DNA of 64,000 nucleotides from Flagellimonas spongiicola (GCF_023502425.1 NZ_JAMFMA010000003.1:620001-684000); one strand, 5' to 3'. Shown: positions 8,372-18,690, counted from the stretch's first letter. The notes: a model not told the origin generated them from the sequence alone. Translations and numbers: made by a program.

Positions 8372-9561
8372 GAATTGTGATAGGTTTTCAGTGCCTCACC
8401 AAGTATTTGAACAGCCTGTACTAGTTCCTCTTTGTTCAAAACATAGGCTATCCGGATTTGATTGGTTCCCAATCCAGGTGTTGCATAGAATCCAGCTGCA
8501 GGTGCCACCATCACGGTTTTACCATTTACTTCAAAATGCTCTAAAAGCCATTGTGCAAAATCATCAGAATTGGCAACTGGTAACTCTACCACACAGTAGA
8601 AAGCTCCCTGCGGAACTGCCACCTTGACACCTTCAATTTTTTGTAACTCTGAAACCAAGATATCCCTACGTTCCACGTATTCGGAAATTACCTCATTAAA
8701 ATAGGAATCTGGTGTTTCCAAGGCTGCCTCACTTGCAATTTGTGCAAAGGTTGGGGGAGATAGCCTTGCCTGGGCAAATTTTAGCGCAGTTTGGATGACC
8801 TCCTTGTTTTTGGATACCAAACAACCAATTCGTGCACCACACATGCTATAGCGTTTGGAAACTGAATCCACCATAATAGCATGGTTTTCCAAGCCAGTTT
8901 CCTGCAGTACGGAATAGTGCTCGCGACCATCATAGGTAAATTCACGGTACACCTCGTCTGCAATGAGGAATAAATCATGCTTTTTCACCAAGTTGGCCAA
9001 TTGCTGAATTTCTTCCTTGCTGTATAAATACCCCGTAGGGTTACCTGGATTGCAAATCAGAATGGCTTTGGTATTAGGCGTGATCAATTTTTCAAATTCT
9101 GCGATAGGTGGAAGGGCAAAATTGTCTTCAATCGAAGAAACAATTGGTACGACTTTCACCCCGGCCGCGGTTGCAAATCCATTGTAATTTGCATAGAACG
9201 GTTCAGGAATTATGATTTCGTCGTCACCATCCATAATGGAACCCATAACGAATGATAGAGCTTCAGAACCCCCGGTAGTCACTATAATGTCACTGGAATT
9301 TACCGAAATGTCATTCTTTGCATAATAGTTAGCAATTTTTTGACGGTAAGTTTCTGACCCTTCCGTCATGCTATACGCAAGAACCTCAATATTATGATTA
9401 CGAACCGCATCAAGAGCAATATCAGGGGTCTTAATATCTGGCTGACCTATATTTAAATGGATGACATGGGTACCTCTTTTCTTTGCCGCTTCCGCATATG
9501 GGACTAACTTTCGGATAGGAGAAGGAGGCATTTGCAATCCTTTTTTGGAAATACTTGGCAT
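8368..9561 (-). CDS. PLP-dependent class I/II aminotransferase
   Basis: A 397-residue fold-type I aminotransferase, aspartate aminotransferase-like. The PLP lysine is Lys236 in SVSKRYSMCGARIG; NPGNPTG (171-177) and DEVYREF (202-208) are the conserved cofactor and substrate segments, with the substrate carboxylate-binding Arg near the C-terminus (NQIRIAYV). Specificity between aspartate, aromatic or other amino acids cannot be read from these motifs. It is co-transcribed with murB through a 4-bp overlap. No clear promoter is visible upstream; CATTTTTG near 9577 has one mismatch to the -7 consensus. Confidence 0.9.
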   Translation of the reverse strand: MPSISKKGLQMPPSPIRKLVPYAEAAKKRGTHVIHLNIGQPDIKTPDIALDAVRNHNIEVLAYSMTEGSETYRQKIANYYAKNDISVNSSDIIVTTGGSEALSFVMGSIMDGDDEIIIPEPFYANYNGFATAAGVKVVPIVSSIEDNFALPPIAEFEKLITPNTKAILICNPGNPTGYLYSKEEIQQLANLVKKHDLFLIADEVYREFTYDGREHYSVLQETGLENHAIMVDSVSKRYSMCGARIGCLVSKNKEVIQTALKFAQARLSPPTFAQIASEAALETPDSYFNEVISEYVERRDILVSELQKIEGVKVAVPQGAFYCVVELPVANSDDFAQWLLEHFEVNGKTVMVAPAAGFYATPGLGTNQIRIAYVLNKEELVQAVQILGEALKTYHNS

Positions 9562-9711
9562 GCTTTAAATTTTACGCAAAAATGAGAAAACCAATAGTGG
9601 CATACAACTACTTCCCACAATATTTACCGGGTTAGCGTAATGTTAAAATACTGGAGTTGTCCTACATAATTATGTATATTTAATAGATATAACCCCCAAT
9701 AAGCTAGGAAA

Positions 9712-11046
9712 TTGAAGAAAAATCTCCTTCTTTTTGCATTTCTTTTAATGTTTGTGCCAAACATGATTTCGGCGCAAGGATTTAAATTGCCCAAGGATAA
9801 GAAGTTTGAGAAAATCAACTTCGAAATGATCAATAATCTTATTGTGCTTCCTTTGGAAATAAACGGTTCCAAGTTAACTTTTGTATTGGACTCCGGGGTG
9901 AGTAAACCTATCCTTTTCAACCTATCCGACAAAGATTCCATTCAGATTAACAATGTATCTGAGGTCACCATCCGCGGTCTAGGAGACGGCGAACCAATGA
10001 AAGCACTGAGTTCCATAGGTAATGCCTTCAAATTGGGAGACGCGAAAAACTACAATCAAGATCTTTATGTGGTCTTGGATAAGGAAATTAATTTTTCCAC
10101 CTCTTTGGGAATTCCTGTTCACGGCATATTAGGATACGATTTGTTTCGGGATTTTGTGGTGGAAGTAAATTATGCGGCACAAAACATTAAACTTCATAAC
10201 CCAGCACTTTATAAACAGCCAAGTAGCAAGAAAGCGCAAACTTTACCTATCACCATTGAAAAACGAAAAGCTTATGTGGAAGGTACTGTATTGATGAAGG
10301 ATGAAGAAAACGTGCCAGTAAAACTTTTGGTTGATACTGGAAGTAGTGATGCTTTATGGCTTTTTCATCAACCCGAAAAAGGACTGGATATTCCCGAAAA
10401 AAACTACGAAGATTATTTAGGTCGTGGGTTAAGCGGTAACATATTCGGCAAACGCACAAAAGTTAGGGGTATTAAAATCGGGGATTTTGAATTGAAAGAT
10501 GCCAAGGCAGCATTCCCGTATCGTGAATCATTTGGCTATATCAAGAATCTTGGAGACCGGAATGGAAGCGTAGGAGGTGAAATTTTAAAGCGATTCAATA
10601 TCATTTTTGACTACCAACGAGGACAGGTTACGCTTAAAAAAAATGCCAACTTTAGGGATCCTTTCCAATACAACCTTGCAGGTATTGCTTTGCAACATAA
10701 CGGCCTTCGTTATATTGCCGAGAGCATAGCCGATTTCACTGGTGTAGTGCGTAATGACGATAGTACATTTGGTAATGTTCAAATACTATTGGAAAACAAG
10801 ACTAGGCTCAGTTTGGTACCCGAGATAATCGTTTCTGGTATCAGGGCAGGTAGCCCTGCGGCAGAAGCTGGATTACAGGAAGGGGATGTGATTTTGGCTG
10901 TAAATGGTAAAAAGATTCACCGTTACAAGTTACAGGAAGTTCTCAAAATGCTAAATGAAAGGGAAGGAAAACGGGTGCGTGTGATGATAGAGCGGTTTAA
11001 TCAGGACATGCATTTCTCGTTTGTTCTGAAAAAGGTATTTGATTAA
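9712..11046 (+). CDS. Secreted retropepsin-like aspartyl protease with PDZ domain
   Basis: A 444-residue exported protein. A signal peptide (1-21, ending ISAQ) is followed by two aspartyl protease-like halves, each with a catalytic-type motif: Asp60-Ser-Gly and Asp207-Thr-Gly-Ser. A PDZ domain follows (about 350-435; GSPAAEAGLQEGDVILAVNG). Having both Asp motifs in one chain suggests a pseudo-symmetric enzyme of the bacterial clan AA type. The start is TTG at 9712; an in-frame TAA four codons upstream leaves no ATG alternative. It is convergent with the DUF1573 gene and ends in a shared terminator. The substrate is unknown. Confidence 0.85.
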   Translation: MKKNLLLFAFLLMFVPNMISAQGFKLPKDKKFEKINFEMINNLIVLPLEINGSKLTFVLDSGVSKPILFNLSDKDSIQINNVSEVTIRGLGDGEPMKALSSIGNAFKLGDAKNYNQDLYVVLDKEINFSTSLGIPVHGILGYDLFRDFVVEVNYAAQNIKLHNPALYKQPSSKKAQTLPITIEKRKAYVEGTVLMKDEENVPVKLLVDTGSSDALWLFHQPEKGLDIPEKNYEDYLGRGLSGNIFGKRTKVRGIKIGDFELKDAKAAFPYRESFGYIKNLGDRNGSVGGEILKRFNIIFDYQRGQVTLKKNANFRDPFQYNLAGIALQHNGLRYIAESIADFTGVVRNDDSTFGNVQILLENKTRLSLVPEIIVSGIRAGSPAAEAGLQEGDVILAVNGKKIHRYKLQEVLKMLNEREGKRVRVMIERFNQDMHFSFVLKKVFD

Positions 11047-11055
11047 AATAAAAAT

Positions 11056-11080
11056 GCCCCGATAAACGGGGCTTTCTTCT
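11056..11080. terminator. Bidirectional intrinsic terminator
   Basis: GCCCCG (11056-11061), loop ATAAA, CGGGGC (11067-11072), followed by TTTCTTCT on plus and preceded by AAAAAT, which gives a U-run on minus. It sits between the convergent aspartyl protease and DUF1573 genes and can serve both. Confidence 0.85.
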
Positions 11081-11094
11081 ATATTGTTTTATTC

Positions 11095-11484
11095 TTATTT
11101 AGCACCATCTGCTTTGACAGTTCCTTTGATTTTTAGGACTTTAGTAGGTGTGTCAGCATTGGAAGTAACCGTAATTGCCTTTCTAATAGGTCCAACTCTT
11201 TTGGTATCGTACTTCACTTGAATCTGTCCCGTTTTACCAGGTAAGATGGGATCTTCTGGTTTTTTTGGGATTGTACACCCGCAGCTGGACTTAACATTAC
11301 TAATTACCAATGGTACTGAACCAGTGTTGGTGAATTCAAATACACGAACACCGTCACTACCTTTTTCAATTTCACCATAATCTATGGTCTCGCTCTTAAA
11401 CTCAATTTTAGCTGTAGCGTCTTGGGCATAAATCCCTAAGGATAAAAGCCCTACAAATAACATGAGTACAGTTTTTTTCATCAT
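11095..11484 (-). CDS. DUF1573 family exported protein
   Basis: A 129-residue protein with a signal peptide (MMKKTVLMLFVGLLSLGIYAQ) and one DUF1573 immunoglobulin-like domain: DYGEIEKGSDGVRVFEFTNTG, then the diagnostic SSCGCT and a closing TVTSNADTP segment. This domain is very common in Bacteroidota exported proteins; its function is not established. The ATG at 11484 is chosen over the TTG at 11535 because a full -33/-7 promoter lies between them (11505-11536). Confidence 0.85.
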   Translation of the reverse strand: MMKKTVLMLFVGLLSLGIYAQDATAKIEFKSETIDYGEIEKGSDGVRVFEFTNTGSVPLVISNVKSSCGCTIPKKPEDPILPGKTGQIQVKYDTKRVGPIRKAITVTSNADTPTKVLKIKGTVKADGAK

Positions 11485-11504
11485 TTCTAGTTTTGGGTGA
11501 ATTT

Positions 11505-11536
11505 CAAAAGTAGAAGTTTTATCACCTGCTTCCAAA
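11505..11536 (-). promoter_or_regulatory. Predicted promoter of DUF1573 gene
   Basis: On the minus strand: -33 TTTG (11536 to 11533), 20-nt spacer, -7 TACTTTTG (11512 to 11505), then 20 nt to the ATG. Both boxes match the Bacteroidota consensus perfectly. Confidence 0.7.
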
Positions 11537-11541
11537 ATTCT

Positions 11542-11571
11542 TTTGTTATGTAATAACGTTACTTATTTTTG
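11542..11571 (+). promoter_or_regulatory. Predicted promoter of valS
   Basis: -33 TTTG (11542-11545), 18-nt spacer, -7 TATTTTTG (11564-11571). It predicts a roughly 105-nt 5' leader before the valS ATG. The leader contains a small GGCT-CTC-AGCC hairpin but no start codon, so I see no leader peptide. Its -33 box is only 5 bp from the -33 box of the divergent DUF1573 promoter. Confidence 0.65.
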
Positions 11572-11681
11572 TTTCGTATTTCGAGATTGGCTCTCAGCCG
11601 AAGAATAGCGTTAAATTAACATTGCGACTCTCCTTCAAAATCCCAATCCGATTCCAATAAAGTCAAAAACTATACCGAAAA

Positions 11682-14306
11682 ATGGAAATTCCATCAAAAT
11701 ATGAGCCCAATAGGGTAGAGGAACAGTGGTATGCCCACTGGATGAAGCATGATTATTTTAGCTCAAAACCAGATGAAAGGGAACCATATACCATCGTAAT
11801 TCCGCCGCCAAATGTCACTGGGGTACTTCATATGGGGCATATGCTCAATAACACTATACAGGATGTTTTGATCCGAAGAGCCAGGCTTTTAGGTAAAAAT
11901 GCATGTTGGGTTCCAGGGATGGATCATGCTTCAATTGCTACTGAAGCAAAAGTAGTGGCCAAATTGAAGGATGAAGGAATAGAGAAGGCGAATTTGACGC
12001 GCGATGAATTCTTGAAACATGCTTGGGATTGGACCAACGAATATGGGGGTGTAATCCTTCAACAATTGAAAAAATTAGGTTGTTCTTGTGATTGGGAGCG
12101 CACCAAGTTCACTATGGATGACGATATGTCGGCTTCTGTGATCAAAGTTTTCGTGGATTTATACGAAAAAGGCATGATTTACCGTGGATATCGCATGGTA
12201 AACTGGGATCCGCAAGCTAAAACCACGCTTTCCGATGAGGAGGTGATCTATGAGGAGCGTCAAGGTAATTTATACTACTTGGCGTATCAAATAGAAGGGT
12301 CAGATGAAAAGGTAACCATAGCCACGACACGTCCAGAGACTATACTGGGTGATACGGCGGTTTGCATCAACCCAAATGATGAGAGATATCACCATTTAAG
12401 AGGTAAAAAAGTTATCGTACCTATATGTAACCGTGTGATACCGATCATAGAGGATGAATATGTGGATATTGAGTTCGGTACCGGATGTTTGAAGGTTACT
12501 CCCGCACATGATGAAAATGATAAGAATCTAGGCGATAAGCACAAACTTGAAGTAATCGATATCTTCAACGAGGATGCTACCTTAAACTCCTATGGTTTGC
12601 ATTACCAAGGCAAAGATAGATTCGTGGTTCGCAAGGAAATTGTCAAGGAACTTGAAGAAAACGGATTCTTGGTAAAAACCGAGCAGCACCCTAATAAGGT
12701 TGGTACTTCTGAACGCACCAAGGCTGTAATTGAGCCTAGGTTGTCAGACCAATGGTTCCTCAAAATGGAGGATTTGGCCAAACCTGCCATTGAAGGTGTG
12801 TTAAAGACAGGTGATATCAAGTTGTATCCGAAGAAATTTGAGAATACGTATCGCCATTGGATGGAGAATATACGAGATTGGAATATTTCCCGACAATTAT
12901 GGTGGGGCCAGCAAATCCCGGCATACTATTATGGCGATGGAAAGGAGGATTTTGTGGTAGCGGAATCCAAAGAAGAGGCACTTGAGAAAGCAAAGGCAAA
13001 AAATCCGGGAATCCAAGCATCAGATTTAAGACAGGATTCAGATGTGTTGGATACATGGTTTTCTTCCTGGTTATGGCCCATAAGTGTTTTTGGAGGCATT
13101 TTGGAACCTGAAAATGAAGAAATCAATTACTATTATCCAACCAGCGACTTGGTTACGGGTCCGGACATCCTGTTTTTCTGGGTTGCGCGGATGATCATAT
13201 CTGGCTATGAGTATCAAGATAAACGACCTTTTGAGAATGTTTACTTGACCGGTTTGGTGCGCGATAAGCAACGCAGAAAAATGTCCAAACAATTAGGTAA
13301 CTCCCCAGATGCACTTAAACTAATCAAGGATTTTGGAGCTGATGGTGTACGAGTAGGATTACTTTTGAGTTCTGCTGCAGGAAATGATTTAATGTTTGAT
13401 GAAGCACTTTGTCAGCAAGGAAAGAATTTTGCCAATAAAATATGGAATGCCTTCCGATTGGTAAAAGGTTGGGAAGTTGCCGATATGGAACAGCCTGAAG
13501 CATCAAGAATTGGGATTGAATGGTATACGGCTAAGTTTAATCAAACATTGACCGAGATTGAAGACCATTTTTCCAAGTATCGAATTTCCGATGCGCTAAT
13601 GGCCATTTACAAATTGGTTTGGGACGATTTCTGCTCTTGGTTGTTGGAGATTGTAAAACCAGCCTACCAAAAACCTATTGATAGTCAAACATACAAGGAG
13701 GTTATCCACTTGTTCGAAGAGAATTTGAAGTTATTGCATCCATTTATGCCATTTTTGACTGAGGAAGTCTGGCAACATATGGCAGAGCGAACTCCAAAAA
13801 ATGCATTGATTGTATCCAACTGGCCCACAGTTAGCGAATTTGATGAGAACCTAATAGCAGATTTTGATTTTGCCGCTGAGGTAATTTCGGGGATACGTAC
13901 GATTCGAAAAGAAAAGAACATCCCTCAAAAAGAGGCCCTGGAACTATCTAGGTTGAATAGTGAAAAATCTTCTAATCAAATGGACAGCATTATAGTTAAG
14001 TTGGGAAACATTTCCCAATTGGGTAATGTTGATTCCGGTATGGATGGTGCTTTGAGTTTTAGGGTGAAAAGCAATGAGTATTTTATTCCAATGGGAGGGG
14101 CAATAGATATTGAAGCAGAAGTAAAGAAACTCACAGAAGAGTTGACTTACACCCGTGGTTTCTTGCAATCCGTTCAGAAAAAACTAAGCAACGAACGCTT
14201 TGTAAACAATGCCCCTGAAAAGGTGGTTGCCATGGAAAAAAAGAAAGCGGCTGATGCAGAGGCCAAAATAGAGACTTTGGAAAAAAGCTTGGCAAGTTTA
14301 AACTAA
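11682..14306 (+). CDS. valS: Valyl-tRNA synthetase
   Basis: Class Ia cytoplasmic aminoacyl-tRNA synthetase that charges tRNA-Val. The HIGH-type motif HMGH is at residues 50-53 after PPPNVTGVL. The CP1 editing domain includes [13 protein letters not shown]. The KMSKQ loop is at 533-537, followed by an anticodon-binding domain and a C-terminal coiled-coil arm (about 805-874). The 874-residue length is normal. The start is an ATG at 11682. Downstream it converges on the TonB receptor gene with a hairpin between them. Confidence 0.97.
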   Translation: MEIPSKYEPNRVEEQWYAHWMKHDYFSSKPDEREPYTIVIPPPNVTGVLHMGHMLNNTIQDVLIRRARLLGKNACWVPGMDHASIATEAKVVAKLKDEGIEKANLTRDEFLKHAWDWTNEYGGVILQQLKKLGCSCDWERTKFTMDDDMSASVIKVFVDLYEKGMIYRGYRMVNWDPQAKTTLSDEEVIYEERQGNLYYLAYQIEGSDEKVTIATTRPETILGDTAVCINPNDERYHHLRGKKVIVPICNRVIPIIEDEYVDIEFGTGCLKVTPAHDENDKNLGDKHKLEVIDIFNEDATLNSYGLHYQGKDRFVVRKEIVKELEENGFLVKTEQHPNKVGTSERTKAVIEPRLSDQWFLKMEDLAKPAIEGVLKTGDIKLYPKKFENTYRHWMENIRDWNISRQLWWGQQIPAYYYGDGKEDFVVAESKEEALEKAKAKNPGIQASDLRQDSDVLDTWFSSWLWPISVFGGILEPENEEINYYYPTSDLVTGPDILFFWVARMIISGYEYQDKRPFENVYLTGLVRDKQRRKMSKQLGNSPDALKLIKDFGADGVRVGLLLSSAAGNDLMFDEALCQQGKNFANKIWNAFRLVKGWEVADMEQPEASRIGIEWYTAKFNQTLTEIEDHFSKYRISDALMAIYKLVWDDFCSWLLEIVKPAYQKPIDSQTYKEVIHLFEENLKLLHPFMPFLTEEVWQHMAERTPKNALIVSNWPTVSEFDENLIADFDFAAEVISGIRTIRKEKNIPQKEALELSRLNSEKSSNQMDSIIVKLGNISQLGNVDSGMDGALSFRVKSNEYFIPMGGAIDIEAEVKKLTEELTYTRGFLQSVQKKLSNERFVNNAPEKVVAMEKKKAADAEAKIETLEKSLASLN

Positions 14307-14315
14307 TATGGTGCA

Positions 14316-14349
14316 GGAGGAATTGGATGGGGGACTTCCAATTACCTCC
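14316..14349. terminator. Hairpin between convergent valS and TonB receptor genes
   Basis: GGAGGAATTGGA (14316-14327) pairs with TCCAATT-A-CCTCC (14337-14349), a 12-bp stem with one bulged A. It overlaps the receptor stop codon at 14342-14344. A pyrimidine-rich stretch follows on the plus strand. It probably works as a terminator for valS; the minus-strand tail is less convincing. Confidence 0.5.
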
Positions 14350-16714
14350 TTCTTCCACCACCGTATTGCATAGCCTCACCTTTTCCAAAGCCGTAGCTAA
14401 ATCCAAACGCCACAAACCTGCCTCTTAACCTTTGGCTATATACTTCAAAATCTTGTTGTGCAATCTGGTTTTCCCAAATACGTGATGCAAACACATCCCT
14501 GATGCTTAAGTTAAGGATGGCCTTGCCTTTCATGATTTTTTTACGAAGTCCCATATCCAAAAAGGCTATGGAATTGTTTTCGCCTTGGAATGTTCGGTAT
14601 TTTGAACGGTAGTTTCCAGTGAATTCCATATCAAAGTCCGCAGGTAATTTTACCTTAGTCATCAATTTTGCTGTCCAACGGTCTGCATTGAAATCAAATA
14701 CGGTTTCCTCAAACGAACCTTCCCTATTGAACCTAAAATAATTGAAATCGGCATTTAAGGTCAGCCAGTTAGCCGGCCTATATTTGGTGTTGAATTCAAT
14801 ACCAGTCGTTTTGTTGGTGCCAATGTTTTCCGGTCGTGTGGTAGTCACATTGTTTTCAAATGTAGAAACACGTTCAATGATATCTGTGGTAAACCTATGG
14901 TACACACCTAAATTCAATGATGTTTTGCCAATTAAAAAAATACTGGTCATCTCATAGGAATCAGTGAACTGAGGCATCAAATCTGGATTACCTTGTCTTA
15001 TATTGAAGTTGTTTCGAATATTAAAAAATGGATTCAAATCCCATAAACGGGGTCTATAGATTCGTTTGGAATACCCTGCTTGCAAAGAAACCTTTTCAGA
15101 GAATTTGTAGGAAGTATGAACGCTGGGGAACAAATTGGAATAATCTTGGTTGTTGGATTCATTGGTATTGGTTAGTAACGTTGCCAAATTGGTGCGTTCC
15201 AATCGGAGTCCGGCCTTTACACCCCAAGTTTTTCCTTCGTAGGCACCAGTGCCGTAAATACCCAGAACCTTTTGGTCAAATTCAAAATTATTGGTCAAAC
15301 CTGGGTCTGTGACAAATCCACCATTTTCAAAGTTTTGAACCTCAAAATCATTGCTTACATCATTAATGACATACTGGGCACCTGTTTCCATCGAGAATTC
15401 CTCGGTAAAGGGGCGGCTGTAATCCAACTTGAATGTAAATAGCGCTTCCTTGAAATCTGTACGGGTCAACTGTGAGTCATCATTGTTGGCACCGGAAAGG
15501 GTATTGTCAAAAAATTCAGAAGACTGGTCTTTGCCAAAAAAGTTACCCAATGCACTGAAAAGTAGGTTATGATCTTCATTTTCCTCAAACTCCTTTTTGT
15601 ATTGGAATTCATACCTAAACTTTGGATTTGTAGCTTCAGTGATTTCAGTACGTTCCCATTCGGAGGTTATGGTATTGGTGCCTTCAAGGGAAGTAAAATT
15701 CGTTGTTGAGGGCTGGTCTTCAATTTCCATAGAAAAGTTTCCAGAAAGCGTGATAATACTAGAAGGATTGATATAATAATCCGTGCCTAAAACAAAATTG
15801 TAAAAAGTTTCATTTCTAAATTGGTCTCCAAAGGATAGGATTGTGGTATTGTTGACTAAATCCGTGTTTCGGGTCTCAACTTCATTTGGGCCTTCTCTAT
15901 ACCCTGCACCGAGTTGTGTGAACAAATTGAATTTTTCAGTTCTTCGATTTAGGCTTACACCAACACTGTGATTATTGGGAGCGCCAGTATTCACCGACAC
16001 CGACCCATTCATTCCACGACGCTCCTCTTTTTTAATCACAATATTTATTATCCCGGAAGTTCCTTCAGCATCATACTTGGCAGAAGGATTGGTAATTACC
16101 TCCACTCTATCGATCATATCGGCAGTCAGGGTGCCAAGCGCATTACTTTCATCACTCGTAATGATAGAAGGCTTTCCGTTTATCAATACCTGTACGCCTT
16201 GACTTCCACGTAGGCTTATTTGCCCTTCGATATTTACATTGACACTTGGTACGTTATTCAGCACTTCCAACGCACTTGCGCCAGTGCTGCTTAAATCCTT
16301 TCCAACATTGAACACGCGTTTATCCAACTTAAAAACGGTCTGCGAAACCTCTCCTTCTACTACCACTTCCTCCAATTGTTGGGCATCTTCTTGTATTTCA
16401 ATCACGCCTAATTCCGTGCGGCCTGATGAATTGTTATCTGGTCTGATAATTTTTTTCTGATATCCTATAAAGCTCACTTCCAGGTAGAAGCCATTCGCAG
16501 TGGTTTCCAACAAGAAGGTACCGTCTTCCAATGTCGTAGTGCCTGTTATGCCCTGCTGCGTTTCACTGTCTGCTGCCATTACTGTGGCATAGGCTACAGG
16601 CTCTCCGCTACCCTTGTCCACCACCTTGCCAATAAACACACTGCCTTGTTGTGCTGACAATGTGGAATGGAAAAAGGCCAATAAAAGGCTAAAGAAAATT
16701 AGTTTGTAGTTCAT
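14342..16714 (-). CDS. TonB-dependent outer-membrane receptor (OMP_b-brl_3 type)
   Basis: A 790-residue outer-membrane protein. A signal peptide ends at STLSAQ (about residue 21). A carboxypeptidase-regulatory-like domain follows (about 25-105; GSVFIGKVVDKGSGEPVAYATV), then a plug (about 125-230; LEVLNNVPSVNV, VLINGKPS, ITNPSAKYDAEGTSGIINIV) and a C-terminal beta-barrel. The last residues are Gly/Arg-rich (YGGGRRR) rather than ending in Phe. No SusD partner is nearby, so a polysaccharide locus is not indicated; peptide, metal or signalling roles are open. The ATG at 16714 is chosen because it opens the signal peptide; the 17 extra upstream residues do not look like one. It is divergent from the LytS/LytTR pair. 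Confidence 0.9.
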   Translation of the reverse strand: MNYKLIFFSLLLAFFHSTLSAQQGSVFIGKVVDKGSGEPVAYATVMAADSETQQGITGTTTLEDGTFLLETTANGFYLEVSFIGYQKKIIRPDNNSSGRTELGVIEIQEDAQQLEEVVVEGEVSQTVFKLDKRVFNVGKDLSSTGASALEVLNNVPSVNVNIEGQISLRGSQGVQVLINGKPSIITSDESNALGTLTADMIDRVEVITNPSAKYDAEGTSGIINIVIKKEERRGMNGSVSVNTGAPNNHSVGVSLNRRTEKFNLFTQLGAGYREGPNEVETRNTDLVNNTTILSFGDQFRNETFYNFVLGTDYYINPSSIITLSGNFSMEIEDQPSTTNFTSLEGTNTITSEWERTEITEATNPKFRYEFQYKKEFEENEDHNLLFSALGNFFGKDQSSEFFDNTLSGANNDDSQLTRTDFKEALFTFKLDYSRPFTEEFSMETGAQYVINDVSNDFEVQNFENGGFVTDPGLTNNFEFDQKVLGIYGTGAYEGKTWGVKAGLRLERTNLATLLTNTNESNNQDYSNLFPSVHTSYKFSEKVSLQAGYSKRIYRPRLWDLNPFFNIRNNFNIRQGNPDLMPQFTDSYEMTSIFLIGKTSLNLGVYHRFTTDIIERVSTFENNVTTTRPENIGTNKTTGIEFNTKYRPANWLTLNADFNYFRFNREGSFEETVFDFNADRWTAKLMTKVKLPADFDMEFTGNYRSKYRTFQGENNSIAFLDMGLRKKIMKGKAILNLSIRDVFASRIWENQIAQQDFEVYSQRLRGRFVAFGFSYGFGKGEAMQYGGGRRR

Positions 16715-16902
16715 CTGGATTACTCGTGATTTGATTAATACCCCAAAGATGCAAAGCATACACACAGTTTATGCGGATAATCTGCGAACAACCAACATTG
16801 GCCCGCCACCGACATTCTTTTTTGATTTTTTACAATCTTGTTGTTTACAGTGTTTAATTGGTTGTTGGCAGCAATCCTTTTCTTTTCTTACCTTACGATG
16901 GA

Positions 16903-16910
16903 TAGCTTTG
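16903..16910 (+). promoter_or_regulatory. Predicted -7 box for LytS-type kinase gene
   Basis: TAGCTTTG, a perfect -7 match, ends 19 nt before the TTG start at 16930. No TTG is found at -33 distance. The 215-bp divergent region 16715-16929 otherwise shows only a single ACAGTTTAT (16764-16772) that matches a LytTR half-site pattern; without its partner repeat I do not call it. Confidence 0.35.
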
Positions 16911-16929
16911 CGGCTCTAAATCAGGCGTT

Positions 16930-17928
16930 TTGATTCAACGAAAAGAGCTTATTTTTCAAATTGTACTACATGTCTTGGTGTTTCTGTTCAATATCTACGA
17001 CAGAAAGCACCCAGGTATTGAAGGTTTTGAAATTGCCTTTTTCCTCAATTATAGCGTTTGGACAGCTATCATTTCCTATTATTTAATGCCAAAGTTTTTA
17101 TACCAAAAGAAGCATTGGAAATTTTTCATAGGTGTTTTACTTGTGCTTACTGGGACTATTCTGTTCCAAGAAATGGTTTTAGAACCTATTTTCTTTGCAG
17201 GAACGGATAGAGCGCAAATATGGCCAGGGCTAAATTGGGCCATGTTTGGGGTAATTCCGGTAGTTGCAATTTTGGCAGGCTTCAAATTTGCTTGGGATGC
17301 ACTTCAAAAACAGAAACAAATTGACGAATTAAAAAGTGTGGTGGAAGAAAGCGAACTTCAGTTTTTACGTTCACAGATAAACCCCCACTTTTTGTTTAAT
17401 AATTTGAATAATCTCTACTCGTATGCCCTCGAAAGCTCCCCTAAAACACCGGAGATTATATTGGAAATGAGTGGGGTATTGCGATATATGCTTTATGAAT
17501 GCAAGGAAAAATTCGTTCCATTGAAGAAGGAGGCAGAGCAATTGGGTAATTTTATCAAGCTCTATAAAATGCAGATTGAGGAACGGGGAAATGTTAGTTT
17601 TAAACTGGGTAAAATCCAATCAGGTTATAAAATTGCTCCTTTGATTTTGATTGTTTTTATTGAAAATGCATTTAAACATAGTCAATCTGGACAATCATCC
17701 AATATTGAGATTGAGATTGAATTGACCCAAAAAGGAAATGAAATCCAGTTTACCTGCATAAACAATTTTGAACCTTCAGAACAAATGCAAGCAGTTGCGG
17801 CCGGAATTGGACTTCAAAACGTACGTAAAAGATTGGAACTGTTGTATCCAGGAAAACATAAGTTGAAAATTTTAGACAAGGGAAAGCAGTATATGGTTTC
17901 ACTTTCTATGCAATTGGAGACAGCTTAG
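16930..17928 (+). CDS. LytS-family sensor histidine kinase
   Basis: A 332-residue membrane kinase with four predicted transmembrane segments in the first ~125 residues, a short coiled coil, and a His_kinase domain with His153 in QFLRSQINPHFLFNNLNNLY, the LytS-type phospho-acceptor. The HATPase domain has IENAFKHS and GIGLQNVRKRLELLY. The start is TTG at 16930; an in-frame TAG nine codons upstream and no ATG support this. The LytTR regulator starts 3 bp after its stop, so the two form a two-component pair. The ligand is unknown. Confidence 0.9.
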   Translation: MIQRKELIFQIVLHVLVFLFNIYDRKHPGIEGFEIAFFLNYSVWTAIISYYLMPKFLYQKKHWKFFIGVLLVLTGTILFQEMVLEPIFFAGTDRAQIWPGLNWAMFGVIPVVAILAGFKFAWDALQKQKQIDELKSVVEESELQFLRSQINPHFLFNNLNNLYSYALESSPKTPEIILEMSGVLRYMLYECKEKFVPLKKEAEQLGNFIKLYKMQIEERGNVSFKLGKIQSGYKIAPLILIVFIENAFKHSQSGQSSNIEIEIELTQKGNEIQFTCINNFEPSEQMQAVAAGIGLQNVRKRLELLYPGKHKLKILDKGKQYMVSLSMQLETA

Positions 17929-17931
17929 CCT

Positions 17932-18636
17932 ATGAAGTGCATAATTATAGAAGATCAACCACCAGCGCAGCGCATCCTAAAAAAGTTTATCGATGATGTA
18001 GACGCTGTAGAATTGATTGGTGTTTTTTCCGATGCATTACAAGCCATGGAATTCCTAAAGACACAGCCAACCGATTTAATGTTTTTGGACATTCATCTAC
18101 CTAAGATCACCGGATTGGACTTTCTGAAATCATTACCCAACGCGCCACATGTAATATTGACCACCGCATTTTCTGAATATGCTTTGGAAAGTTATGACTT
18201 GAATGTTGTGGACTATCTCTTAAAACCATTTTCATTCCAACGGTTCTTGAAAGCGGTTGCCAAAGTACCTGTAACTTCCGCCCCTGCCGAAATTACCAAT
18301 AGGGCTGAATTGCAAGAAGTTGAGAAGGACTATATTTATTTGAAATCAGGTCATGAACATATTAAAATACAATTAACGGATATTGTCCATATACAAGCGG
18401 ATTCCGATTATACCGAAGTGTTCTTACTTGAGCATAAGCATCTTTCCAACGAGCCGTTGAGATATTGGGTAGAAACACTGCCAACCAAGAATTTCATACG
18501 GGTGCATAAATCCCATATCGTCAATACGGACTTGATTGAAAAATGGGTGGGTAACCTTATCCACGTAGCAGGTGGTTCCAAGATACCTATTGGTAGGGCT
18601 TTTAAGGAAAAATTCCTTGCCCATATCATGAATTAA
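17932..18636 (+). CDS. LytTR-family response regulator
   Basis: A 234-residue regulator with a receiver domain (1-115; phospho-acceptor Asp53 in FLDIHLPKITG, Lys in LLKPF) and a C-terminal LytTR DNA-binding domain (about 130-230; IHIQADSDYTEVFL, FIRVHKSHIVN, IPIGRAFKEKF). It acts as the output of the kinase just upstream. Candidate targets by position are the divergent TonB receptor and the downstream sugar cluster at 18722, but no tandem LytTR site was recognised in either upstream region. Confidence 0.92.
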   Translation: MKCIIIEDQPPAQRILKKFIDDVDAVELIGVFSDALQAMEFLKTQPTDLMFLDIHLPKITGLDFLKSLPNAPHVILTTAFSEYALESYDLNVVDYLLKPFSFQRFLKAVAKVPVTSAPAEITNRAELQEVEKDYIYLKSGHEHIKIQLTDIVHIQADSDYTEVFLLEHKHLSNEPLRYWVETLPTKNFIRVHKSHIVNTDLIEKWVGNLIHVAGGSKIPIGRAFKEKFLAHIMN

Positions 18637-18690
18637 CATTCATGAACGATTCTGTTTTACCTATACCATATATTAAAAGACTTATGTAAA

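Noticed and set aside
9657..9682. TTG and TATATTTA before the aspartyl protease gene
   Set aside because: Spacer is 15 nt and the -7 box has a mismatch; not good enough to call a promoter.
16764..16772. ACAGTTTAT, matching a LytTR half-site pattern upstream of the TonB receptor
   Set aside because: No second copy 12-13 bp away, and a degenerate 9-mer is expected by chance in this AT-rich region.
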